Shown: piece by piece, positions 1-6,452 of the stretch | Position numbering within the stretch: the stretch's first letter is position 1 | Layout: every line of letters begins with the position of its first letter | NCBI GenBank assembly: GCA_913045415.1 | Contig: CAJWPW010000052.1 | Coordinates: forward strand, 1 to 7,141 | Length of the DNA: 7,141 bases | Reading direction: 5' to 3' | Origin: an uncultured Fidelibacterota bacterium | GTDB taxonomy: Bacteria; Marinisomatota; Marinisomatia; Marinisomatales; UBA1611 | Program-made: the position numbers and the translations under genes | Notes under the pieces: model-generated | What the model was told of the DNA's origin: nothing | Database searches by the model: none | Seen by the model: the letters and a program-made list of their open reading frames with translations, nothing else

Positions 1-375
1 TCGTATTTAACTGGGATTGATAAAGAGAAGATCATTTCTGAGTTTCCAATTGTAATGAATGAAGTCATGACTGATTTCCATCATATTGCATTGGTGAAAC
101 AGGTTCCATCTTGTACATTTTATAAGAATAGTGCTATGGTTAATTCATCTGGCAATCCCGGGTTAGCCACCGGCGGGACCGGTGATGTTTTATCCGGAAT
201 GATCGCCAGTTTTATAGCGCAAGGCATTGATCATTATAATTCAGTATCGCTCGCTGCATTTATCCATGGAAAAGCATCCGATGAGTTGATCGTAGAAAAA
301 GGTTACCGTGGGCAAATCGCATCAGATATTTTAGAAAAGATTCCCTATGTTATTTCTGGATATGAAAAATCCTAA
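1..375 (+). CDS. nnrD: ADP/ATP-dependent NAD(P)H-hydrate dehydratase, C-terminal part (5' end outside window)
   Basis: The frame is open from base 1 with no stop, so the 124 visible residues are the C-terminal part of a longer protein; the internal ATG at 55 is not the true start. The family (YjeF C-terminal domain, ribokinase-like fold) dehydrates damaged S-NAD(P)H hydrate back to NAD(P)H in the cytoplasm using ADP or ATP. The diagnostic stretch GNPGLATGGTGDVLSG lies around residues 51-66 of the fragment, with the presumed catalytic Asp at residue 62 (GTGD, bases 184-186). A downstream helix with AAFIHGKASDE and an ASDILEKIP ending also match the family. Whether an NnrE epimerase domain is fused at the N-terminus, as in bifunctional Nnr, cannot be seen. 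The usual Lys-Gly motif before the glycine-rich loop reads VKQ here. The stop overlaps the start of the VanZ-like gene, which suggests cotranscription. Family assignment is firm; ADP versus ATP use is unknown. Confidence 0.9.
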   Translation, partial: SYLTGIDKEKIISEFPIVMNEVMTDFHHIALVKQVPSCTFYKNSAMVNSSGNPGLATGGTGDVLSGMIASFIAQGIDHYNSVSLAAFIHGKASDELIVEKGYRGQIASDILEKIPYVISGYEKS

Positions 376-709
376 AATTCATTTTTTTGGTTTTTTAGCC
401 TTAATCCTTTTGGGATCATCCATTCCCGGTGATTCTATGCCGCCTGTACTTGCTCTCACTTGGGATAAATTACTCCATGTAGCAGAATATTCTATCCTCG
501 GCTGGTTGGGATATAGGGCATATTATTCGGCATACCAAAAGCCCATGGTTTATATCATTATTTTTGGTATTCTGTTTGGGTGTATTGATGAATCATGGCA
601 GTCCATGATCCCCGGCAGATTTCCTAGTCATTATGATGTTTTCGCCGATGGAATTGGTGTAATTTGTGGCGCCTTGACAGGCTCATTCCTATATAAAAAA
701 TCCGAATGA
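362..709 (+). CDS. VanZ-like family small membrane protein
   Basis: This is a 115-residue hydrophobic protein with about four membrane segments (roughly residues 6-22, 37-55, 62-76 and 92-111). The family pattern is visible: DKLLH (35-39) at the start of the second segment, then DESWQ (76-80), PGR (84-86), Asp92 and Asp96, and a glycine-rich last segment. VanZ itself gives low-level teicoplanin resistance in enterococci, but most family members are chromosomal proteins of unknown function in the envelope, so no resistance role should be assumed. I chose the ATG at 362 because it gives a short basic N-terminus (MKNPK) directly before the first membrane helix and a 14-nt overlap with nnrD. An in-frame ATG at 347 would add five residues (MLFLD). 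Neither start has a good Shine-Dalgarno site, so translation is probably coupled to nnrD. The stop codon overlaps the recN start as ATGA. Confidence 0.85.
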   Translation: MKNPKIHFFGFLALILLGSSIPGDSMPPVLALTWDKLLHVAEYSILGWLGYRAYYSAYQKPMVYIIIFGILFGCIDESWQSMIPGRFPSHYDVFADGIGVICGALTGSFLYKKSE

Positions 710-2307
710 TCCACCATTTATATATTAAAGATTTTGCCATTATTGATGAGATGGAACTTGATCTGAAACCGGGCTTAACTGTTATCACCGGAGAAACTGG
801 TTCAGGAAAATCAATTTTGTTGGATGCCTTAAGTGTCTCGTTAGGCCGAAAAGCCGATAAGATCATGGTTAGAAATGGCTCAAATCATTCAGTGATCGAA
901 ACTAAACTAGAAAATAGCACATTCCGTCGATTAATTTTCGGTCATGGTAGAACCAAAGCTTTTCGCAACGATGAACCCATCACCATAGGTGATCTCGGAA
1001 AAGCCAACGAAACGGTTGTTGATTTTCATGGACAACATGATCAACAACTCATTTTAAATGTAAATCGTCATATTGATTATTTGGATCGGTATTGTGGTCA
1101 TGATGCTGATCTTGAAAAAACGAGTCAACTTTATTCTGATTTATCTGAATTAAAAATAAAATTAAAAAATGCTCTTCAATCTGCGGATGAGCGAAAGGAT
1201 AGGTTAGAACTATTAAATTTCCAAGCGAATGAAATTGATGCTGCGAATCTAAAGGTGGGCGAAGATATTATTCTGGAAAATGAATATAAAAGAATGTTCC
1301 ACATTGAAGAAATTCTTAAAACACTCCGATCATTGCAGGGTCAGATCAATTCTGATGATCAATCTATCGTCGATATTTTAAGCCATAATCATCGATTGGT
1401 TGAATCATTGGTTCAATATGATGAGAACCTGAAAGTTATTTCTGATTTGTTACAATCATCCGTGATCCAATTACAAGAAGCAGGTACAGAAATTTCTGGG
1501 CAACTTTCCCTGACAGAATTTGATCCAGATGAAATTGCAAAAGTAGAGCAACGGCTCCAAGTTATAGAAAGCTTAAAACGTAAATATGGGGGATCCATTG
1601 AATCAGTTTTGGAAAAACGGATCGATATTCAAAAAGAAGTCAAATCTCTGGTAAGTCCGGAGCAGTCTGAAGATGAGTTACACAAAAAGATAAATAAGAA
1701 AGAAAAAGATTTTTCTCAATTGGCGATCCGTCTTCACAAATCTCGGGTACAAAAATCAAAAAAACTTTCGAGTAAGATTGAAAATGCTATGTCTGAGCTT
1801 AATATGCTCGGTTCAGACTTTGAAATTAAGATTACTCAACAAATATCAGAAAATGGATTCGTATCTATGGATAATAATGTATTAGACGCGAACGCTAGAG
1901 GGATAGATATGGTTGAATTCTTTCTTTCTGCAAATCCGGGCGAACCAGTAAAGCCTTTGGCAACTATTGCGTCAGGTGGAGAAATATCAAGGATCATGCT
2001 TGCAATTAAAACAGTTTTTCAGGATTTGGATCCGGTTCAAACATTGGTCTTTGATGAGATTGATTCGGGCATTTCCGGAAAAGCAGCAGAAAAAGTGGCA
2101 GAACAATTGGTAAAACTTTCTAAATCAAAGCAGGTTTTCTGTATTACTCATTTATCGCAGATTGCAAGAAGCGCGGATCATCATTTGCATATTGTCAAAT
2201 CAGTGAAAAATGGACAAACATTTGTAGAAGCGAATTATTTAAATGAATTAGAAAGTCCTAAACTAATCCTTGAATTATTTACAGGTAAGGAAATTGAGAG
2301 AGCGTAA
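706..2307 (+). CDS. recN: DNA repair protein RecN (SMC-like ATPase)
   Basis: RecN is a cytoplasmic SMC-like ATPase that gathers DNA at double-strand breaks and assists RecA-dependent repair. Visible in the 533 residues: Walker A GETGSGKS (29-36), the HGQHDQQ motif of the head domain (108-114), a long charged region rich in Lys and Glu (about 135-350) that should form the coiled-coil arms, the ABC signature SGGE (423-426), Walker B TLVFDE (446-451) with catalytic Glu451, the following DSGISG, and the H-loop His482 in THLSQIA. All ATPase motifs are intact. The protein is shorter than E. coli RecN (553) and B. subtilis RecN (576). Compared from memory with E. coli, about 20 residues are missing between residues 70 and 71 in the N-terminal head, and the C-terminal tail ends about 10 residues early at LFTGKEIERA. 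No Shine-Dalgarno site precedes the ATG; start by termination-reinitiation from the upstream gene (ATGA) is likely. I see no LexA-type operator, as expected for an internal operon gene. Confidence 0.96.
   Translation: MIHHLYIKDFAIIDEMELDLKPGLTVITGETGSGKSILLDALSVSLGRKADKIMVRNGSNHSVIETKLENSTFRRLIFGHGRTKAFRNDEPITIGDLGKANETVVDFHGQHDQQLILNVNRHIDYLDRYCGHDADLEKTSQLYSDLSELKIKLKNALQSADERKDRLELLNFQANEIDAANLKVGEDIILENEYKRMFHIEEILKTLRSLQGQINSDDQSIVDILSHNHRLVESLVQYDENLKVISDLLQSSVIQLQEAGTEISGQLSLTEFDPDEIAKVEQRLQVIESLKRKYGGSIESVLEKRIDIQKEVKSLVSPEQSEDELHKKINKKEKDFSQLAIRLHKSRVQKSKKLSSKIENAMSELNMLGSDFEIKITQQISENGFVSMDNNVLDANARGIDMVEFFLSANPGEPVKPLATIASGGEISRIMLAIKTVFQDLDPVQTLVFDEIDSGISGKAAEKVAEQLVKLSKSKQVFCITHLSQIARSADHHLHIVKSVKNGQTFVEANYLNELESPKLILELFTGKEIERA
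2296..2302 (+). promoter_or_regulatory. Probable Shine-Dalgarno site of murA
   Basis: GAGAGAG ends 4 nt before the murA ATG and lies within the last recN codons. It is a moderate match to the anti-Shine-Dalgarno sequence and supports the ATG at 2307. The TAATG overlap with recN suggests reinitiation also contributes. Confidence 0.45.
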
Positions 2308-3563
2308 TGGATAAAATATTTATTGAAGGACAAAAGACATTATCTGGTTCAGTCCAGATCAGTGGTGCAAAGAATGCTGTGTTGCCTATCATGACCGCTG
2401 CCTTAATGGCTGAAGGAAGATCGGTTATTACCCGTGTCCCAGATCTACGAGATACACGAACCATGATTCGGTTAATGGAAATCGTAGGGGCAACCTGTTC
2501 ATTTGAAAACGGCAAATTAGTAATTGATGGAAGCACCGTAAACAATCCGGAAGCGCCTTACGATCTGGTGAAAACCATGCGTGCTTCCTTTTATGTACTA
2601 GGTCCACTTCTCGCCAGGTTTGGTGTGGTAAAAGTTTCTTTGCCCGGCGGATGTGCATGGGGCCCGCGACCGGTTGATTACCATCTCAAAGGATTAGAAA
2701 AACTCGGTGCTAAAATCACCTTGGAAAGTGGATATATTATTGCCGAAGCAAAACGTCTCCAAGGAACCAAAATCAATTTTGAATTTCCATCTGTGGGCGC
2801 AACAGGCAATATAGCTATGGCTGCCGCGACAGCAGAGGGAACTACGATCATCGAGAATGCTGCCCGTGAACCTGAAATTGTTCAACTCTGTGAATATTTA
2901 AATACCATGGGCGCTTGTATTAGGGGCATTGGCACCACGAAGCTCACCATTGATGGCGTTGAAACATTACGTTCTGCAGATATTGACGTGATACCAGATA
3001 GAATCGAGGCTGGCACCTTTTTAGCTGCAGGTGCGTTATTGGGAGAGATTACTTTAAATGGTGTAATTCCGGAACATTTGGATTCTGTTATTTTAAACTT
3101 TAAAGAGGCTGGTTGTAATGTTTCTACCACCAGCAATTCGGTTACAATTGCACAAGCCGACAAAATTCAACCCGTGGATATGACCACGGCTGTTTATCCC
3201 GGATTTCCTACCGACCTCCAAGCTCAATGGGTAGCACTGATGTCATTGGCTAAGGGCTCATCCATGATTACAGACACTGTTTATCATGATCGCTTCAGTC
3301 ATGTACCTGAACTCAATCGTTTTGGTGCCAACATTAAAGTAGAAAATAATACAGCTTTTGTCCGCGGTGTGGATGCATTGGTTGGTGCACCTGTCATGTC
3401 CACTGATATTCGAGCCAGTGCATCGTTAATTGTTGCTGGGTTAGCAGCTAAAGGAAGAACTGAAGTAAGCCGTGTCTATCACATCGACCGTGGATATGAA
3501 CAGATTGAAGAGAAATTTCGGTCTCTAGGTGCCAATATTTGGCGGAAAAATCCAACAGTATAA
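2307..3563 (+). CDS. murA: UDP-N-acetylglucosamine 1-carboxyvinyltransferase (MurA)
   Basis: MurA transfers enolpyruvate from PEP to UDP-GlcNAc, the first committed step of peptidoglycan synthesis, in the cytoplasm. The protein is 418 residues, the normal full length (E. coli 419), with the two-lobed EPSP-synthase-like fold. Landmarks: SGAKNA with Lys22 and Asn23, TMRAS with Arg92, the active-site loop PGGCAWGPRPVD with catalytic Cys116 and Arg121, GATGN (164-168), PDRIEAGT (230-237), YPGFPTDLQAQ with Asp303, DRFSHVPEL (328-336), DIRASA (367-372) and DRGYE with Arg395. Having Cys rather than Asp at 116 predicts sensitivity to fosfomycin at the enzyme level (family knowledge, not tested). MurA is distinguished from the related MurZ or AroA by this loop and overall similarity; whether the genome holds a second copy is unknown. 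The start is fixed by the N-terminal MDKIFIEG and the 1-nt overlap with the recN stop. Confidence 0.97.
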   Translation: MDKIFIEGQKTLSGSVQISGAKNAVLPIMTAALMAEGRSVITRVPDLRDTRTMIRLMEIVGATCSFENGKLVIDGSTVNNPEAPYDLVKTMRASFYVLGPLLARFGVVKVSLPGGCAWGPRPVDYHLKGLEKLGAKITLESGYIIAEAKRLQGTKINFEFPSVGATGNIAMAAATAEGTTIIENAAREPEIVQLCEYLNTMGACIRGIGTTKLTIDGVETLRSADIDVIPDRIEAGTFLAAGALLGEITLNGVIPEHLDSVILNFKEAGCNVSTTSNSVTIAQADKIQPVDMTTAVYPGFPTDLQAQWVALMSLAKGSSMITDTVYHDRFSHVPELNRFGANIKVENNTAFVRGVDALVGAPVMSTDIRASASLIVAGLAAKGRTEVSRVYHIDRGYEQIEEKFRSLGANIWRKNPTV

Positions 3564-3625
3564 ATTGCTTTTATTTATGGAGAAATGAAGTAATTTTTTG
3601 TCATATTATTTAAGAGTAACAAGGT
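3564..3625 (+). other. murA-trkA intergenic region with a weak candidate promoter
   Basis: This 62-bp AT-rich spacer is the only real break in the gene string. It contains a T-run (3594-3599), a TTGTCA hexamer (3598-3603) resembling a -35 box, and a TATTAT hexamer (3604-3609) resembling a -10 box. The two are adjacent rather than about 17 bp apart, so they do not make one sigma-70 promoter. TATTAT alone could serve as a -10 for a short leader before trkA. A short AT inverted repeat (ATAAA at about 3560, TTTAT at about 3570) is too weak for a terminator. AAGAG at 3612-3616, 9 nt before the trkA ATG, is the best Shine-Dalgarno candidate. Confidence 0.3.
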
Positions 3626-4978
3626 ATGAAAGTAATAATAATTGGTGGTGGCGAAGTGGGGTTCCACGTCGCGAAAGCTTTAAGCGAAGAAAATTACGAT
3701 ATAACAGTTATTGACATTGACCCGTTCAAATGTCGACGTGCTTCGGAAAACTTGGACGTTATTGTTGTTGAGGGGAATGGCGCTAGTCCAAAAATACTAA
3801 CAGAAGCTCATGTAGGTGAAGCAGACTACGTATTGTGCCTTACCCGTGTTGATGAAGTAAACCTGATTGCATCCCAACAGGCTCATAAACTGGGCGCAAA
3901 CAAAATTATTGCCCGGCTCAGGAATCAACAATACACTGCCCATGATTCAATTATTCGTCCTGAAAAATTCGGTGTGGATGTAGTGATCCATCCTGAAAAA
4001 GCTGCCTGTGAAGAGATCATGCGTTTGGTGAAACATCCCTATGCAGTCCAGGTAATGGATTTTGAAGCGGGCCGCCTTACCATGCTGGGTCTTAATATTA
4101 ATGGAGATTGTGAAAATTTAATTGGGAAACCGTTGGGGGAAATATGTCTGGAAAACAGTCATTTTAGGTTTGGAGTGATTGCAGTACTTAGAGGGCAGGA
4201 AACAATCGTTCCTTGGGCAGATTTTTCATTTCAAAAAGGTGATATCGGTTATTTCATTATTAAGACAGAAGATATTGAAAATTTATTGGGATTACTATCC
4301 AAGGAAGTGACCGAAACGCACCGGGTTATGATTGTTGGTGGTTCCAAGATGGGGCGTACACTGGCAAAAGAGTTACCCGATGATTCAATTAATGTTCGTT
4401 TGGTGGAAAATAGTAGACCCAAGGCCGGACAGATTTCTCATAGCATTGATGAATCCATGATCATTTACGGCGATGGAACTGATATTGAATTTTTAAAATC
4501 AGAAAATATTCAGGATGTGGATAGTTTCATTTCAGTCACAGAAAATGAGAAAACCAATTTAATCGCCGGACTTCTTGCTAAACATTTGGGAGCAAAACAG
4601 AGCATTATCCATATTTCGACCACGGAATATATTCCCACAATTCAAGAAATTGGAGTTGGGGCTGTCATCAGTAAAAACCTGTCCACTGTTAATTCTATTT
4701 TAAAAGAGCTCCATACAGATGTGACCGAAATTCCCGTTGTTACTTTTGATGAAATAGAAGTGGATGTGATTGAATTTCAACCCGCTACAGGAAGCCTTGT
4801 TACTCAGCGACCATTAAAAGAATTAAAATTTCCTGAAGACAGTATCGTTGGGATGATTAACCATCATGGGAAAATTCGAATAGCCCATGGTTCATCAATC
4901 CTTACAGATGATGACACAGCATTAGTTTTTGCGAAACCAAAAGCTATTCATAATCTGAAGAAATTGTTCGGCTCATGA
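3626..4978 (+). CDS. trkA: Trk system potassium uptake protein TrkA (NAD-binding regulatory subunit)
   Basis: TrkA is the cytoplasmic gating subunit that binds nucleotides through RCK domains and controls potassium flow through TrkH. The 450 residues match the usual tandem layout (E. coli 458): RCK_N domain 1 with IIIGGGEVG (4-12) and the acidic end of strand 2 at VIDID (28-32); a TrkA_C domain about 140-225; RCK_N domain 2 starting at HRVMIVGGSKMG (232-243) with Glu261 in the acidic position; and a second TrkA_C domain about 370-450. YGDGTD (281-286) corresponds to the FGDASD region of E. coli TrkA. The first nucleotide motif is canonical GxGxxG; in the second, the middle Gly is replaced by Ser240, which may weaken or alter binding there. 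The start gives the expected N-terminus right at the first Rossmann strand. The stop overlaps the trkH start as ATGA, so the two subunits should be made together. Confidence 0.96.
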   Translation: MKVIIIGGGEVGFHVAKALSEENYDITVIDIDPFKCRRASENLDVIVVEGNGASPKILTEAHVGEADYVLCLTRVDEVNLIASQQAHKLGANKIIARLRNQQYTAHDSIIRPEKFGVDVVIHPEKAACEEIMRLVKHPYAVQVMDFEAGRLTMLGLNINGDCENLIGKPLGEICLENSHFRFGVIAVLRGQETIVPWADFSFQKGDIGYFIIKTEDIENLLGLLSKEVTETHRVMIVGGSKMGRTLAKELPDDSINVRLVENSRPKAGQISHSIDESMIIYGDGTDIEFLKSENIQDVDSFISVTENEKTNLIAGLLAKHLGAKQSIIHISTTEYIPTIQEIGVGAVISKNLSTVNSILKELHTDVTEIPVVTFDEIEVDVIEFQPATGSLVTQRPLKELKFPEDSIVGMINHHGKIRIAHGSSILTDDDTALVFAKPKAIHNLKKLFGS

Positions 4979-6444
4979 GATTAAAACCACTCCTGAATAT
5001 TCTCGGGGCGCTTCTCTCAATTTTAGGCATAACAATGGTTGTGCCTATTTTTATATCTCTTGGATACGGGGAATCAGATCTGAATGGATTATTATATTCG
5101 GCCTTGATTTGTATTGGAATTGGCTCACCGATTTGGCTAATGACAAGGCATCAAAGGTCCTTGACTAATCGGGATGGTTATGCCATTGTTACTTTTTCAT
5201 GGATCATCACAGCTGTGGCAGGTGCTTTGCCATTTTACTTTTCCGGTGCAATTCCCAATATAACAGATGCATTTTTTGAATCAATGTCAGGCGTAACCAC
5301 GACGGGCGCATCTATTATTGGAAATACGATGACCTTGCCTAATTTACCCAATGGCGTTGAAAGCCTTCCCCATGGTATTTTATTCTGGCGGTCGTTTATC
5401 CAGTGGATTGGTGGTATGGGAATTGTGGTATTTTATATTGCAATTCTTCCGTTACTGGGGGTGGGAGGAGTCCAGTTATTTAAGGCAGAAGTCCCGGGTC
5501 CGGTGGCAGATAAGATTACACCTCGTGTACGGGAGACAGCTAAGTTCCTCTGGATTGTATATGTTGGAATTACGGTGCTCGAGGCATTTGCCTTAATGGT
5601 AGCTGGTATGGATGTATTTGATTCAATTTGTCATTCACTTACCACCATGCCAACTGGAGGATTCTCGACAAAAAATGCGAGTATAGGGCATTATGATAGT
5701 TCCTTGATCCATTATATTATTATCTTCTTCATGTTTTTGGCCGGGGTCAACTTTTCACTTCATTTTCGAGCTATCAGTGGCAATATGAAATCTTATATAA
5801 ATGATCGGGAATTTTTAGTTTACCTGGGTGGTGGAATCATTGTGACTTTTGTCATTTTTCTAGCAGTCGCATTACAAAATGATCAATTCTCTCATTTGAA
5901 TTTTCGAGAATCACTTTTTACAACTCTTTCTATTTTAACGACCACAGGATTTAGTTCCGCTGATTATGAATTGTGGCCAGTGCTTGTTCAGGCAATACTA
6001 CTTACATTAATGTTTGTGGGTGGAATGGGCGGTTCAACAGGCGGAGGGATGAAAGTTATTCGGTGTATGCTATTGGTAAAGTATGCAGGATTAGAAACAC
6101 GTCGGATGCTGCATGCCCGGGCACTGATCCCCGTTCGAATAGGGAAACAACTAATCAAAGAAGATGTGGTTAGAAATACATTGGGCTTTTTCCTGTTCTT
6201 TATGTCCGCATTTATGGTGTCTACGATTGTATTATCTTCAATGGGATTAGATCTCGAAACAGCTATTGGTGCCGCAGCATCTGCTATGGGGAATATTGGT
6301 CCAGGGTTAGGTTCTTTTGGTCCGACCGATAATTATGCCTTACTATCTGATCCGGGAAAATGGGTACTCACATTTTGCATGCTATTAGGACGTTTAGAAA
6401 TTTTCACTGTGATGGTACTCTTTAGTCGAACTTTTTGGAAATAA
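4975..6444 (+). CDS. trkH: Trk system potassium uptake protein TrkH (membrane pore subunit)
   Basis: TrkH is the inner-membrane potassium-translocating subunit of the SKT superfamily, built from four membrane-pore-membrane repeats plus extra N-terminal helices. At 489 residues it is full length (E. coli TrkH 483). The four pore-loop filter segments are visible: TTTGAS (108-113), MPTGGFST (225-232), TTTGFSS (322-328) and AMGNIGPGLG (437-446). Other family landmarks are the glycine-rich intramembrane loop GGMGGSTGGGMKVIR (349-363), which acts as the gate in the known structure, the conserved Arg473 in LLGRLEIFT near the last helix, and the FAGVNFSLHF-like segment around 254-264. The pattern resembles E. 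coli TrkH/TrkG more than KtrB, consistent with the double-RCK TrkA next door. There is no signal peptide; the first helix spans about 7-30. No strong Shine-Dalgarno site precedes the ATG, so coupling to trkA through the ATGA overlap is likely. Confidence 0.96.
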   Translation: MRLKPLLNILGALLSILGITMVVPIFISLGYGESDLNGLLYSALICIGIGSPIWLMTRHQRSLTNRDGYAIVTFSWIITAVAGALPFYFSGAIPNITDAFFESMSGVTTTGASIIGNTMTLPNLPNGVESLPHGILFWRSFIQWIGGMGIVVFYIAILPLLGVGGVQLFKAEVPGPVADKITPRVRETAKFLWIVYVGITVLEAFALMVAGMDVFDSICHSLTTMPTGGFSTKNASIGHYDSSLIHYIIIFFMFLAGVNFSLHFRAISGNMKSYINDREFLVYLGGGIIVTFVIFLAVALQNDQFSHLNFRESLFTTLSILTTTGFSSADYELWPVLVQAILLTLMFVGGMGGSTGGGMKVIRCMLLVKYAGLETRRMLHARALIPVRIGKQLIKEDVVRNTLGFFLFFMSAFMVSTIVLSSMGLDLETAIGAAASAMGNIGPGLGSFGPTDNYALLSDPGKWVLTFCMLLGRLEIFTVMVLFSRTFWK

Positions 6445-6449
6445 GGAAA
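6443..6449 (+). promoter_or_regulatory. Shine-Dalgarno site of the crotonase gene
   Basis: AAGGAAA overlaps the trkH stop codon; the AAGGA core (6443-6447) lies 5 nt before the ATG at 6453. It is the best ribosome binding site in the window. It fixes the start of the last gene and shows that the organism does use Shine-Dalgarno initiation at least here. Confidence 0.7.
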
Positions 6450-6452
6450 TTA

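Noticed and set aside
168..184. Perfect 6-bp GC-rich inverted repeat (CACCGG, 5-nt loop, CCGGTG), followed shortly by TTTT: terminator-like hairpin.
   Set aside because: It lies inside the codons for the conserved TGGTGD motif of nnrD and the T-run is short and also coding. The symmetry is explained by Thr and Gly codons.
347..361. Earlier in-frame ATG that would lengthen the VanZ-like protein by five residues.
   Set aside because: It lacks a Shine-Dalgarno site, increases the overlap with nnrD to 29 nt, and places acidic residue Asp5 ahead of the basic MKNPK start. It remains possible.
624..866. 80-codon minus-strand open frame across the VanZ-like/recN junction.
   Set aside because: It is antisense to the Walker A region of recN and the end of the VanZ-like gene; no family resemblance and no start signal.
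1018..1045. Imperfect inverted repeat (GTTGAT ... ATCAAC with CATG on both sides of a short loop).
   Set aside because: It falls in the codons for the conserved VDFHGQHDQ motif of recN, has a bulge, and nothing nearby suggests a regulatory role.
2428..3163. Several minus-strand open frames of 63-93 codons within murA.
   Set aside because: They are shadows of the murA coding frame; murA is complete and intact here.
3577..3588. Three-codon mini-ORF (ATG GAG AAA TGA) in the murA-trkA spacer, considered as a leader peptide.
   Set aside because: Too short, no attenuator hairpins around it, and expected by chance in AT-rich DNA.
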